Shown: piece after piece, positions 19,150-28,366 of the stretch | How positions within the stretch are numbered: position 1 is the stretch's first letter | Layout of the letters: every line of letters starts with the position of its first letter | Origin: Candidatus Rariloculus versatilis | GTDB taxonomy: Bacteria > Pseudomonadota > Gammaproteobacteria > Steroidobacterales > Rariloculaceae | Length of the DNA stretch: 49,964 nt | Assembly: GCA_028278665.1 (NCBI GenBank) | Contig: JAQAJI010000006.1 | Location: 1-49,964 of the forward strand | Reading direction: 5' to 3' | Translations under genes and position numbers: made by a program | The notes under the pieces: model-generated | Told to the model about the DNA's origin: nothing | Database searches by the model: none | Seen by the model: the letters and a program-made list of their open reading frames with translations, nothing else

Positions 19150-19482
19150 ATGGCCGAATCACGTTCTCATTGTCGAGCCAAGAGAAGGGCTGCAGGTCGG
19201 CACGGAAACACCGAAGTGCGACTGAGCGGTGGGCGGCGCCTCGATGCACTCAGTCGTGGCGGCAAGCGCGCCACCGAAGTCGAACGAAGCGGATCAAGCG
19301 CGCGACTGGACGCCGCGGCACGCCGTCTGCGAGCCAGCAGGGCCAGCCAGAAGGTACTGCAGGTGCCGCAGAAGGACATGCCCGCTGCTGCCAGAGCGAT
19401 GCGAAAAGCGGGTACGACCGGGACGGTGAAAAATATGGGTGGTACAAAGCGAAGACGTGTGCGGCGCCCTTCGCGATGGTGA
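19150..19482 (+). CDS. Small Arg/Lys-rich hypothetical protein (110 aa), divergent from XRE-PIN operon
   Basis: Strong SD GGAGGAAAGGC before ATG; MAESRSHCRAKRRAAG...VLQVPQKDMPAAARAMRKAGTTGTVKNMGGTKRRRVRRPSRW; not otherwise explained. Confidence 0.5.
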   Translation: MAESRSHCRAKRRAAGRHGNTEVRLSGGRRLDALSRGGKRATEVERSGSSARLDAAARRLRASRASQKVLQVPQKDMPAAARAMRKAGTTGTVKNMGGTKRRRVRRPSRW

Positions 19483-19587
19483 CGGCGTGTCGCTGCGAGT
19501 TGCATGTTCTTGCGCCGACCGCGACCCTGGTGTGTAGTCTTGATCGAACCCGGCAAGAGTCCAAGTGGATTGGTAGTTGCCATCACA

Positions 19588-20070
19588 ATGGTTTTTACAA
19601 CCCGGCGAGCGATGACTTCCGATGCGGCGGCGGCATGCGATGTCGTGCGGCGCTCCATCATCGAGCTTTGCGCGGAGGACCACCGCGACGATCCGGGCAT
19701 TCTCCAGTGGTGGCTTGAAAACAAGACGGCCGCCAACTTCGAGCTGTGGATCGCCTCCCAACGCAACGTGGCGCTGGTTGTCGAGCGGGAGGGTCAGATC
19801 GTTGGATTCGGACTCATGGACCTGAAGGGCGTCATCGCGCTGATGTACGTATCTCCGGATGCCCGATTCTGCGGTGTCAGCAAGGCGCTCCTGTCGGCAC
19901 TGGAGGACGCAGCGCTTGCCGCCGGAGTTCGGGAAATGAAGCTTGAGAGCTCCAATACCGCGCTGCGCTTCTACAGGAGTGCAGGCTATATCCCTGACGG
20001 TGAGCCCAGGCATGAGTACTGTGGGACGTTCTGCCACCCCATGTCTCGACAGATTGGCCGCAGCGCCTGA
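19588..20070 (+). CDS. GNAT family N-acetyltransferase
   Basis: LMDLKGVIALMYVSPDARFCGVSKALLSALEDAALAAGVREMKLESSNTALRFYRSAGYIP, the GNAT motif A/B layout. Confidence 0.85.
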   Translation: MVFTTRRAMTSDAAAACDVVRRSIIELCAEDHRDDPGILQWWLENKTAANFELWIASQRNVALVVEREGQIVGFGLMDLKGVIALMYVSPDARFCGVSKALLSALEDAALAAGVREMKLESSNTALRFYRSAGYIPDGEPRHEYCGTFCHPMSRQIGRSA

Positions 20071-20140
20071 CTGCAGATCCTGGTCCGGGATCCGAACGAC
20101 GAAACCCCCGGGTGTCGCCGCCCGGCCGCCAGGCCGCCCG

Positions 20141-20166
20141 GACAAGCCTTGCCGACAAGGCTTGTC
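20141..20166. terminator. Perfect stem-loop between convergent GNAT and aldolase genes (terminator-like, no clear U-tract)
   Basis: GACAAGCCTTG-CCGA-CAAGGCTTGTC, 11-bp stem and 4-nt loop. Confidence 0.45.
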
Positions 20167-20254
20167 GTACCTTGTTTGTCGTGGAATGCGCGCCGGCACA
20201 CGAATTGCGCTTATCGCCCGGATGGTTGAACGCTCGCCGCCGCGCCCAACACGC

Positions 20255-21016
20255 TCAGCCGCGCCAGGACGGATCCTCCCGGTCGAGGATCTCCTGAAGC
20301 TCGCGGAAGTGATCCTCGCTCAGGTTCTGATAGTCGCGCCATTGTTGGGCCGTCTTCGCGGCCACCTCGTCTGAAACGATGCGCAGTTCCTGGCCGGTCT
20401 GGAGCGCCGCTACGTAGGTCGAGCAGGCGCGCTCGAAGTAGTAGAGATCGTCGAACGTCCGGGCGACCGTCTCACCGAGCGCCATCACGCCGTGGTTGCG
20501 CATCAGGACAATCGGGTTATCGCCCACCAGCCCGGCGATACGTTCGGCCTCATCGTCAAGGGCCATGCCGTGAAAACCGTCGTCGATACTCACGCGTCCC
20601 CGGAATCGCATCGCGTTGATGTCGATGGGCGGTAGCGTAGGCTCGGCGAGGCAGGCGAGCACCGACGCGTTCCTCGAGTGGACGTGTAGCACGCACCGCG
20701 CATGCGGGACGCGCCGGTGGATGCTGCCGTGCAGTGCCCATGCCGTGGGATCCGGGGCATCCGGCCGCTGCATGGTCTGCTCGTCTTCGGCATTGAGAAG
20801 TACGAGTTCGCTGGCCTTTATGCGGGAGAAATGCCGACCCCTCGGATTCATCAGGAACCGCGTCCCGCCTTCGTCGACGGCAAGGCTGAAGTGGTTGGCG
20901 ACCGATTCGTGCATGTCCAGGCGGGCCGCCCAGCGAAACGCACAGGCAAGGTCGGTGCGCTGGCGTTCGAAGTCCATTCGGGGCCGGCCGAGCGCGACGG
21001 GCTTGGTACGAGCCAT
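20255..21016 (-). CDS. Class II aldolase/adducin family protein
   Basis: ANHFSLAVD, HARCVLHVHSRNASVLACL, VLMRNHGVMALGETVARTFDDLYYFERAC. Confidence 0.9.
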   Translation of the reverse strand: MARTKPVALGRPRMDFERQRTDLACAFRWAARLDMHESVANHFSLAVDEGGTRFLMNPRGRHFSRIKASELVLLNAEDEQTMQRPDAPDPTAWALHGSIHRRVPHARCVLHVHSRNASVLACLAEPTLPPIDINAMRFRGRVSIDDGFHGMALDDEAERIAGLVGDNPIVLMRNHGVMALGETVARTFDDLYYFERACSTYVAALQTGQELRIVSDEVAAKTAQQWRDYQNLSEDHFRELQEILDREDPSWRG

Positions 21017-21152
21017 GGCGTTCCCCTGATCGAGTCTCCGGCTCGTTACGGTAGCCGTCTTGCGGGCTTTCTGTCCATCATGGCGGGGCCGTCCCGGCCC
21101 GCCCCCCCTTGGCCCGCAAATCTCTACCGAAGCCGCGCAAGATCCGGCGCGA

Positions 21153-21599
21153 TCATCTCGGCCCTTGCTGAGATCTGCGGGCCAGAGCCACCGCCATCGC
21201 GTTGAAGCCGCGCCGTATGGCGCCGCCCCAAACCAGCGCGACCGGTGGGGTCAGCAGGCCGTGGAAGGCGTCGGTGGTGACATAGCGGCAGCGCGACTCA
21301 TCCAACGGTTCCAGGCGCTGTTCGCGGTGGGCGCTCAGAAGCCCGGCGGCGCCCATGGTCATGCTCCAGGCCAGCAGCGTCGGTGGTTCGATGGTCTGGA
21401 TGCGTACCGTCTGCCTGAGCCGGAACGGCCCAAGCTTCACATGGAGCACGACCGGCGCGCCGACCTTGAGACTCGCGTCCACCCTGGGCGTGAAGGGGTT
21501 CCACTCGCCGTATCGTTCGAAGTCCGTCAGGACTTCCCACGCGCGCTCGACCGGCGCATCGATGCCCACCGCGTCGGACCTAATCACATGGCGGAACAC
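21153..21599 (-). CDS. SRPBCC/START-like domain protein
   Basis: IDAPVERAWEVLTDFERYGEWNPFTPRVD...; GTG start directly after the SDR stop. Confidence 0.85.
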   Translation of the reverse strand: MFRHVIRSDAVGIDAPVERAWEVLTDFERYGEWNPFTPRVDASLKVGAPVVLHVKLGPFRLRQTVRIQTIEPPTLLAWSMTMGAAGLLSAHREQRLEPLDESRCRYVTTDAFHGLLTPPVALVWGGAIRRGFNAMAVALARRSQQGPR

Positions 21600-21604
21600 G
21601 CAAG

Positions 21605-22630
21605 CTACCCCTGCTCGATGCCCATCGAGCCGCCCGTGGCCTGCTTGTCGATCATCGACTCGCTCAGTTCCCACAGCCGCTTGCCCGCAGTTTCGTCCCG
21701 GGCGAGCGGGGAAGCGGGTTTTTCGCTGAATACATGCAGGTAGACGCCGGTACGTTCGCCCATCGCCTCGGCGCAGCACAGGTAGATGACCGGGCGGGCG
21801 GCCTTGTCCGGCGGCGTGAAAAACAGTTTGGCAAGGGCTTGGGTCAGGAGTCGCAGGAACACCGGAGCGTCGCGCACGATTCCCGAACGGACGGGTCCGG
21901 GGCAGAGCGAGTTCACGGCGACTCGAGTCTCCCCTTCGGAATTGAGCCGGCGCGACAGTTCCTGGGCGTAGGTGCAAAGGCTCAGCTTGCTCGCGGCGTA
22001 GTGCTTGAGGCTGTCCCTCAGGCCATAGTCGGTAAACGCGCCGAAGGTCTGAAAGTCGATGGGTCCGGCGGATCGGTGCGATTCGGAGCCGACGATCACG
22101 ATGCGCGGCCGTTGCTTCGGATCGGTGGATGGTTGAATCAGCCCATCGGACAACAGCCGGTCGATCAGGGCGCGGTTGGCAAGGAAGTGCACCGCGAACA
22201 TCATTTCGTAGCCCTGCGGGGTCCTGCGGGCACTGCGCGGTATGAGGCCCGCGTTCAGAACGATGATGTCGAGCCGCCGGCCCTGCTGTCTGAGCGTGTC
22301 GCCGAGCTCGTGCACGGAATGCAGATCGGCGAGGTCGACCTTGAGCATTTCCACGAGGTTCGAGCCCGACTCGCGGCTGACGTCTTTCCCGGCTTGCGGG
22401 TGGCCGCTGCGGCAGGCCATGAGGACGCGGCCGCCGCGCCTGGCGAGGTCGACCGCCACCGCCTTGCCGAGCCCGCTGTTGGCGCCGGTGACGAGGCAGA
22501 CCTTGCCGTCGATACGGAAACTGTCAGGCAACGGTCCGGTTCGGTCCTTGCGCGCGAATACATCCGCGAAGGCGCCATATACGGCACCGCCCAACGTAGT
22601 GTAGTCACCGGATTGAGTATCGGTCTGCAT
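21605..22630 (-). CDS. Short-chain dehydrogenase/reductase
   Basis: VCLVTGANSGLGKAVAVDLARRGGRVLMACR; LNAGL; YAASKLSLCTYAQEL. Confidence 0.93.
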   Translation of the reverse strand: MQTDTQSGDYTTLGGAVYGAFADVFARKDRTGPLPDSFRIDGKVCLVTGANSGLGKAVAVDLARRGGRVLMACRSGHPQAGKDVSRESGSNLVEMLKVDLADLHSVHELGDTLRQQGRRLDIIVLNAGLIPRSARRTPQGYEMMFAVHFLANRALIDRLLSDGLIQPSTDPKQRPRIVIVGSESHRSAGPIDFQTFGAFTDYGLRDSLKHYAASKLSLCTYAQELSRRLNSEGETRVAVNSLCPGPVRSGIVRDAPVFLRLLTQALAKLFFTPPDKAARPVIYLCCAEAMGERTGVYLHVFSEKPASPLARDETAGKRLWELSESMIDKQATGGSMGIEQG

Positions 22631-22685
22631 GGTTTTCTGCTCTTTCTGATTTGCGTTTCAGGTCGCTGTGGCGCGCGAAACCCGG

Positions 22686-23984
22686 TCAAGCGTTCGCCAG
22701 TCCGGTTGCTTCATCCGGAATCCGGTAGACCCGCGTGTAAAACTCGAAGTCCCGGTCGATGCGATCGGCGTCGAGTCCGAAATCGTCGAGGGAATAGACG
22801 TGTACGCCATGGCGATACTGGACGTTGGCGTTTAGCGCTTCGCTTGCAGCGCGCTCGGATGTTTCGTCGAACTCGATCGCGGCGCAGCGATAGACTCGTT
22901 GCAACTCGTCGATCGGGCGCTTCAGGAGATCGTAGTAGGACACGTCGATGCAAGCGCCTGCGGTTCCGGAGTATCGAACCCCGATGGAGCGTTCGAGCAC
23001 GCGGCGCATCTTCGGCACCCAGTGCGCTGCGATCTCGCGCGCATCCACTCGGTCGCTCAGGATGCCCCGGCCATGCGCGACCATGCTGCAGAACGAGGCG
23101 AGCGCCTGCTTCGGATCGCGGTGGGTCTGAACGACCGAGGTCCGCGGCAGCACGCGCAGCGCCACGTCGAGGTGTTCGAGATGATTGGGTGTCTTGAGGA
23201 CCCAGTTCCTGCCCGGCCGCTGCCACTGCAGCACCTTGAGCATCGTGAGCAGATACTCGTAGCTCCTCGTGTGATCCTGCTGCTCGAGCCATTCGGAGTA
23301 GCTCGGCACATGCATCATCGCTTCCGGAGACTGGCTCATGAACGAGAGGTCGAGCAGGAACACGTCCTCTTCCGGCGCGTCGTGGGCGAGCGGATGAATG
23401 GCGGTGAATTCCGGTGCGAGCCAGCTCATCGCCTTCTCGGCGCGCCTGGCCGCCTCGAGTCGCGCTTCGGGTTTGCCCTGTGTCTCGCGGGGGAACGGTA
23501 CCGGGTTGAGCGCCTCCCAGGTCTTCAGCGCCCGGATAGCCGGATCCGCAGCGATCAGCCGGTGCAAGCTGGTCGTTGCGGTCCGCTGCAGACCCGTGAT
23601 GAGAACGATCCTGCCGAGTTCGAGGTCGACGATCTCCGGGTGCCCGCCGATCAGCCGCTCGGCGAGGAGTCGCGTCGCGAGGACCGACACGATTCTCGAC
23701 CGCTGTACGGCGTAGCCCACCGTGGTGAGATTCGCTTCCTCGTTGATCGACTTCACCAGGACGGCCAACGGTTCAAGAAACCACTCGTCGCCGAAGTCCG
23801 ACAGCCCCGTCTTCTTTCGGGCGGCGTCGATGAGCCTGTCGACATCGAGACCGCCGCCGAAGCCGGCCTTGCGCGCCAAGCGGCCCGCCCGGTTGGCGAC
23901 GGCGACGCGAAACGGGCGATACGGCCTCGTGTAGTCGGTCGACGTCTGCCGGGGTTTCGCTTCCTGCGGGGACATCCGTGACAA
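22686..23984 (-). CDS. Sulfotransferase family protein
   Basis: IVLITGLQRTATTSLHRLIAADP 5'-PSB motif; LKTPNHLEHLDVALRVLPRTSVVQTHRDP 3'-PB region. Confidence 0.9.
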   Translation of the reverse strand: MSRMSPQEAKPRQTSTDYTRPYRPFRVAVANRAGRLARKAGFGGGLDVDRLIDAARKKTGLSDFGDEWFLEPLAVLVKSINEEANLTTVGYAVQRSRIVSVLATRLLAERLIGGHPEIVDLELGRIVLITGLQRTATTSLHRLIAADPAIRALKTWEALNPVPFPRETQGKPEARLEAARRAEKAMSWLAPEFTAIHPLAHDAPEEDVFLLDLSFMSQSPEAMMHVPSYSEWLEQQDHTRSYEYLLTMLKVLQWQRPGRNWVLKTPNHLEHLDVALRVLPRTSVVQTHRDPKQALASFCSMVAHGRGILSDRVDAREIAAHWVPKMRRVLERSIGVRYSGTAGACIDVSYYDLLKRPIDELQRVYRCAAIEFDETSERAASEALNANVQYRHGVHVYSLDDFGLDADRIDRDFEFYTRVYRIPDEATGLANA

Positions 23985-23989
23985 GGCCT

Positions 23990-25201
23990 CTACGCGCCGC
24001 GAGCCCGGCGATTCCTCAAGGCTTCAAGCTCCGCCAGACTGACGACCCGGGTACGGGGCTCGGGATGTTCGCTCGCCTTGATCCAGCGAAAGCACATCGT
24101 CCCGGACGTGTGACCCGCGGTTTCGAGCCAGTTCGGGAGTCCCGGATCGCGGTGGGCCACGACGAGACGAACGGAGCCGTCGTCCTCGTAACGGGCGAGC
24201 TTCCTGTTCGTGTGAATCGTGTGATAACGGTAGTCCAGCGATTCCATCCAGTAGTTATTTACCTGAAAGTTCCAATGTTCGCACTCAGGCGGCATGACTT
24301 CGATGAGCAGCGCCTCGTCCTCGGCCAACTCCCAGTGGCTGTGATGGTAGACGATGTTGGGGTCGCCGCCCGCTCTGAGCGAGACATCGGGGTCGAACAT
24401 GGGAAGCCGGTTGCTGTGCCTGCTGAAGCCGCGTGCCCAGTTGGCGAACAGCATCGCGGCGCCCGCCACGAGCGTGCCTGCGGACCTGAGCCCCTCGTCG
24501 AGTTGTTCGGGCGTGAGCGGTGCGGGCCGTTTCTCCTCCTCGCTGCAGTTGATGCGCTCGATCGTGAGCTCGGCCGGGACTTCTGCCGTTCGGTCGAGGA
24601 AGGTCTGACGCACGATCAGCGTGCGGCTTTCCGGTGTCATGGGCAGCCAGTTGCCCTCGTGGCGCTTGCTGCTCACGAGCAGTTCGAAGTAGCCGTCCTC
24701 GCCGATCGCAAGTTCCCCGGCTTCGACGTAGCCGGTCGGGGGCATCCCGCCGCCCTGCCCGTAGTGCCCGGCCTGCGTGCCGAAACCGAGATACCTGACC
24801 GTGTTGCGCGCGCCGCTGATGCGGTAATCGTAGTCGCCGTGGATGGCGGCCGTCTGGTAGTGGTTGTCGGGGTTGTCCGAGCCGAGCTTGACCGTCTCAT
24901 GGGCAACGCGGTGCAGCACGGGCGCCCGTGGGTCCGCGTATTCCACGAAGGCCATGAGTCCGCCCCGGAGCAGGCGGCTCAGGTAACGGTATCCTTCGGC
25001 CTGGTTGAACGGGTCCCGGGGCGCGCCCGGGTAGTTGAGCGCGGCGCCCGCGGCCTTGAGCGTGTCGCAGAACTCGTCCCAGGTCCGGCCGCTGACCACG
25101 CGCTCCTCGGCGACATCGGCGCTCGTCTTCCCGCGCAGCCTGTGCAGGAGCAGCGATATGCGCCGGAAGAGCTGAAGCAGGCCGATCAGCAATCGTCTCA
25201 T
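23990..25201 (-). CDS. DUF1214 domain-containing protein
   Basis: NWLPMTPESRTLIVRQTFLDRTAEVPAELTIERI, EHWNFQVNNYWMESLDYRYHTIHTNRKLA. Confidence 0.8.
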   Translation of the reverse strand: MRRLLIGLLQLFRRISLLLHRLRGKTSADVAEERVVSGRTWDEFCDTLKAAGAALNYPGAPRDPFNQAEGYRYLSRLLRGGLMAFVEYADPRAPVLHRVAHETVKLGSDNPDNHYQTAAIHGDYDYRISGARNTVRYLGFGTQAGHYGQGGGMPPTGYVEAGELAIGEDGYFELLVSSKRHEGNWLPMTPESRTLIVRQTFLDRTAEVPAELTIERINCSEEEKRPAPLTPEQLDEGLRSAGTLVAGAAMLFANWARGFSRHSNRLPMFDPDVSLRAGGDPNIVYHHSHWELAEDEALLIEVMPPECEHWNFQVNNYWMESLDYRYHTIHTNRKLARYEDDGSVRLVVAHRDPGLPNWLETAGHTSGTMCFRWIKASEHPEPRTRVVSLAELEALRNRRARGA

Positions 25202-25210
25202 CGCAGGCGC

Positions 25211-25729
25211 CTAGTAGATACGCGGCACGATTCGCCAGGGCACGCTTGCGCGGTATTGCTCCCAGAGGGGCCCGTATTTTTCGGCGCAGCGGCGATCGTC
25301 ATCGCGCTCCCGGGGCAGCAGCAGGGCGACATAGTAGAGCGGGTAGAGCCAGGGGCCGAGCAGCAGCGGTCCACGCACGTTGACGCTGACGACCTGTTCG
25401 AGCACGTCCTCGTCCATGTCGAGGAAACCGCCGATGGGAATGCGAGCCGCGTTGTAGATGACGATGCCGAGGTCGATGTCCCGAACGGCATCGGCGAGCG
25501 TCGCGGCAACGTCGGCCGACGCCAGGTCGAGCGTCACGCAACGGACGTCGACTTCATGGTCGGCATGCAGGCGGCCGGCGACATCCTCCAGCACATCTCC
25601 GCGGCGCGCCAAGAGCACGACACTCATGCCCCGCTTCGCCAGTTCCTCGGCGAACGCGGCACCCAGGCCCCGCGAAGCCCCCGCCACGACGGCCCACCGC
25701 CCGTATCGGGCGGGCAAGGATCTCTTCAT
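25211..25729 (-). CDS. Chimeric ORF: N-terminal SDR (no catalytic YxxxK) joined to C-terminal ERG4/ERG24-type reductase tail
   Basis: WAVVAGASRGLGAAFAEELAKRG..VIYNAARIPIGGFLD..VVSVNVRGPLL then LYPLYYVALLLPRERDDDRRCAEKYGPLWEQYRASVPWRIVPRIY. Confidence 0.75.
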   Translation of the reverse strand: MKRSLPARYGRWAVVAGASRGLGAAFAEELAKRGMSVVLLARRGDVLEDVAGRLHADHEVDVRCVTLDLASADVAATLADAVRDIDLGIVIYNAARIPIGGFLDMDEDVLEQVVSVNVRGPLLLGPWLYPLYYVALLLPRERDDDRRCAEKYGPLWEQYRASVPWRIVPRIY

Positions 25730-25935
25730 CGACTTCGCAGTACCGCCACAAGGTACACCTGCTGTCACGCTTGCGTAACGATCGCGGAAAATAGCACGCC
25801 ACGCGAAAAACCGAGATACTCCGCGCCATGAGCCACACTCTGCCGTCTCATTCGGGCTCGCCTGACGGCCGGCTGTTGCCGGCTCGCACCGAGCCTTGCC
25901 ACGTCCAGGACACCTGAACTTACGGACGTCGCAAG

Positions 25936-26823
25936 GTGATCGGACAACTTTCGGGCATTCTGCTGCCGGTGCTGGCGCTTGCGAGCATCGGTTACGCGTG
26001 GCGCCGGTTCGGCTTTCCGTTCGAGCGCGAGTTTGTCACGCGCTTGATCATGAACGTGTGCGGTCCCTGCCTGATCATCGACAGCTTCGCCGGGCTCACG
26101 CTTCCGATCGCCGATATCGTCAACATGTTCCTGGCGTCCCTCGCGATGTTCGCGGTGACGATTGCGTGTGCATGGGCTGTGCTCGGAGTTTCGGGATTGC
26201 CGGTTCGGTCCTTTTTGCCGGTGCTTTCGATCGGCAATCACGGCAACATGGGGTTGCCGCTTTGCGTGTTCGCATTCGGCGAAACGGGTCTCGCGCTCGG
26301 TGTTGCGGTTTTCGTGACGACCTCGGTCTGCCAGGTGACCCTGACGCCGATGCTGCAGTCAGAGGCTTCGCCTCTGCGGACACTTGCAACGACGCCCGTA
26401 ATCTACGGGGCGGTGATCGGAGCGGTCGTGTTCGCGGGCGATGTGCACTTGCCCGAGTGGACCGCAGCGACGATTGGCTTGCTCGGCGACGTCACCATGC
26501 CGCTCATGCTGCTCGCCCTCGGCAACACGCTCGGCGGGCTGCGCGCAAGGCGCCTGCCGCTGGCGCTGTTGCTCGGAGCCACGCGGCTCGTCATCGGTTT
26601 CGCCGTTGCGCTCGGCGTCGCAGAGTTCTTCGGACTGGAAGGAATAGCTAGAAGCGTGCTGATACTGCAGGGGGCAATGCCGGCGGCGGTCTTCAATTAT
26701 CTCTTCGCGGCACGCTACGATCGCGACCCAAACGATGTGGCGAGCATCGTGCTCACCTCGACGTTGCTGAGCGCTGCAACGCTGCCGCTTCTCGTGAGCT
26801 ACGCGCTGGCGATCGCCGGCTGA
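25936..26823 (+). CDS. AEC (auxin efflux carrier) family transporter
   Basis: Multiple TM segments; SIGNHGNMGLPLCVFAFGETGLALG; LQGAMPAAVFNYLFA. Confidence 0.9.
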   Translation: MIGQLSGILLPVLALASIGYAWRRFGFPFEREFVTRLIMNVCGPCLIIDSFAGLTLPIADIVNMFLASLAMFAVTIACAWAVLGVSGLPVRSFLPVLSIGNHGNMGLPLCVFAFGETGLALGVAVFVTTSVCQVTLTPMLQSEASPLRTLATTPVIYGAVIGAVVFAGDVHLPEWTAATIGLLGDVTMPLMLLALGNTLGGLRARRLPLALLLGATRLVIGFAVALGVAEFFGLEGIARSVLILQGAMPAAVFNYLFAARYDRDPNDVASIVLTSTLLSAATLPLLVSYALAIAG

Positions 26824-26945
26824 GCGACCGTCAGCGGACCCTTCCCGGCCAGGGATCTGCGCGATCGACCGGCGTCGGCAGCCCACCGCAGAACCGCACG
26901 TCGCACCGAGACCGGCGCCCTTGCCACCGGCTGCCGCGCAGGCGG

Positions 26946-28238
26946 TCAGCCGCTGCCGGCAGCCTCGAGGATCGCCGTCACGCCCATGCCCCCGGCCGTG
27001 CAGGCCGTGATCAGCCCACGGCCGGTGCCGCGTTCGTGGAGGAGTTTCGCGAGCGTTCCGAGCAGCCGCGCGCCGGTCGCGGCGAAGGGGTGGCCGATTG
27101 CGACGCTGCCGCCCCGAACGTTGAGCTTCGAGCGATCGATGGAGCCCAGCGGTTCCCTGCGACCCAGACGGTCGCGGCAGAATTCCGGAGATTCCCACGC
27201 GGCGAGCGTCGCGAGCGCCTGCGCCGCGAACGCTTCGTGAATCTCGTAGAAGTCAAAGTCCTGCAGTGCAAGGTCGGCCTGCTCGAGCATCTCGGACACG
27301 GCATACGCCGGCGCCATGAGCAGGCCTTCGTCGTCGACGAAATTGACGGCGGCTTCCTTCCCGTGAGTCAGGTAGGCCAGGACCGGCAGGTCTCGCTCCG
27401 CCGCCCACTGCTCCGAACTCATGAGCACTGCCGACGCGCCGTCGGTCAACGGCGTGCTGTTGCCGGCCGTCAGCGTGCCGGAACTGCTTCTGTCGAACAC
27501 GGGTTTGAGCTTTGCGAGTTGTTCGAGATTCGAGTCCGCGCGTATGTTGTTGTCCCTGCGCACGCCCTTGAACTCGACGACGAGATCGTCGTAGAAACCG
27601 TCGCGATACGCGCGCTCGGCCCTCGCGTGACTCGCAAGCGCAAGTTCATCCTGCGCTTCGCGGGAGATGCCCCACTGCTTGACGGTGATTTCCATGCTCT
27701 GGCCCATCGACAGGCCCGTGCGCGGCTCGACGACGTTCGGCAGCACCGGCTTGAAGTGCCGCGGTCTGAGTCCGAGCCAGGGCTTGAGCCGCTGTCCCAG
27801 CGTCTTGCCGCCTGCGCTTGCGAACAACAGGCGCCGGTAGGCGTCCGGGTAGACCACGGGAACGTCGCTGATGCTGTCGGTGCCGCCCGCTATACCGGAA
27901 TCGATCATGCCGACAGCGATCTTGCTCGCAATGGCGGTCGCGGCGGACAGGCTCGTGCCGCAGGCGCGTTGAATGTCGAATGCCGGCGTTTCGGCCGCGA
28001 GTCCCGAGGACAATGTCGACTCGCGCGCAAGGTTCCAGTCGCGCGAATGCTTGACGACCGCGCCGAGCGACACGTCGCCGAGGCGCTGGCCCTCAAGGCC
28101 GTAACGGTCGACGAGCCCACGCAGTGCCGCCGTCATCATTTCCATGTTCGAGCACGTGCGGTAGCTCGTATAGGCGCGGCAGAACGGAATCCTGACGGCT
28201 CCGACTATCGCGACGCGCCGCGCGGACTGGTTCTGCAT
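26946..28238 (-). CDS. Acetyl-CoA C-acyltransferase (thiolase)
   Basis: FDIQRACGTSLSAATAIA, GGTDSISDVP, YEIHEAFAAQALA, NVRGGSVAIGHPFAATGARL, LITACTAGGMGVTAI. Confidence 0.94.
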   Translation of the reverse strand: MQNQSARRVAIVGAVRIPFCRAYTSYRTCSNMEMMTAALRGLVDRYGLEGQRLGDVSLGAVVKHSRDWNLARESTLSSGLAAETPAFDIQRACGTSLSAATAIASKIAVGMIDSGIAGGTDSISDVPVVYPDAYRRLLFASAGGKTLGQRLKPWLGLRPRHFKPVLPNVVEPRTGLSMGQSMEITVKQWGISREAQDELALASHARAERAYRDGFYDDLVVEFKGVRRDNNIRADSNLEQLAKLKPVFDRSSSGTLTAGNSTPLTDGASAVLMSSEQWAAERDLPVLAYLTHGKEAAVNFVDDEGLLMAPAYAVSEMLEQADLALQDFDFYEIHEAFAAQALATLAAWESPEFCRDRLGRREPLGSIDRSKLNVRGGSVAIGHPFAATGARLLGTLAKLLHERGTGRGLITACTAGGMGVTAILEAAGSG

Positions 28239-28366
28239 GGGCTTTTCTCCCCGACTCGCCGAGTTCGTGATCCTCGCGCGTCACAATACAATGGACTTCG
28301 CGATAGAGGAATCCGGATTTTCAGGATGATGCAGACATTGCGCTCTGCCGGGGCCGCCGCGCGCCA

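Noticed and set aside
21076-21110. GC-rich hairpin followed by C-run (GGCGGGGCCGTCCCGGCCCGCCCCCCC)
   Set aside because: Imperfect, would have a G-run rather than U-run on the transcribed strand; not terminator-like.
23978-25831. 617-aa plus-strand ORF
   Set aside because: Antisense to the DUF1214 and SDR-chimera genes; no domain signal.
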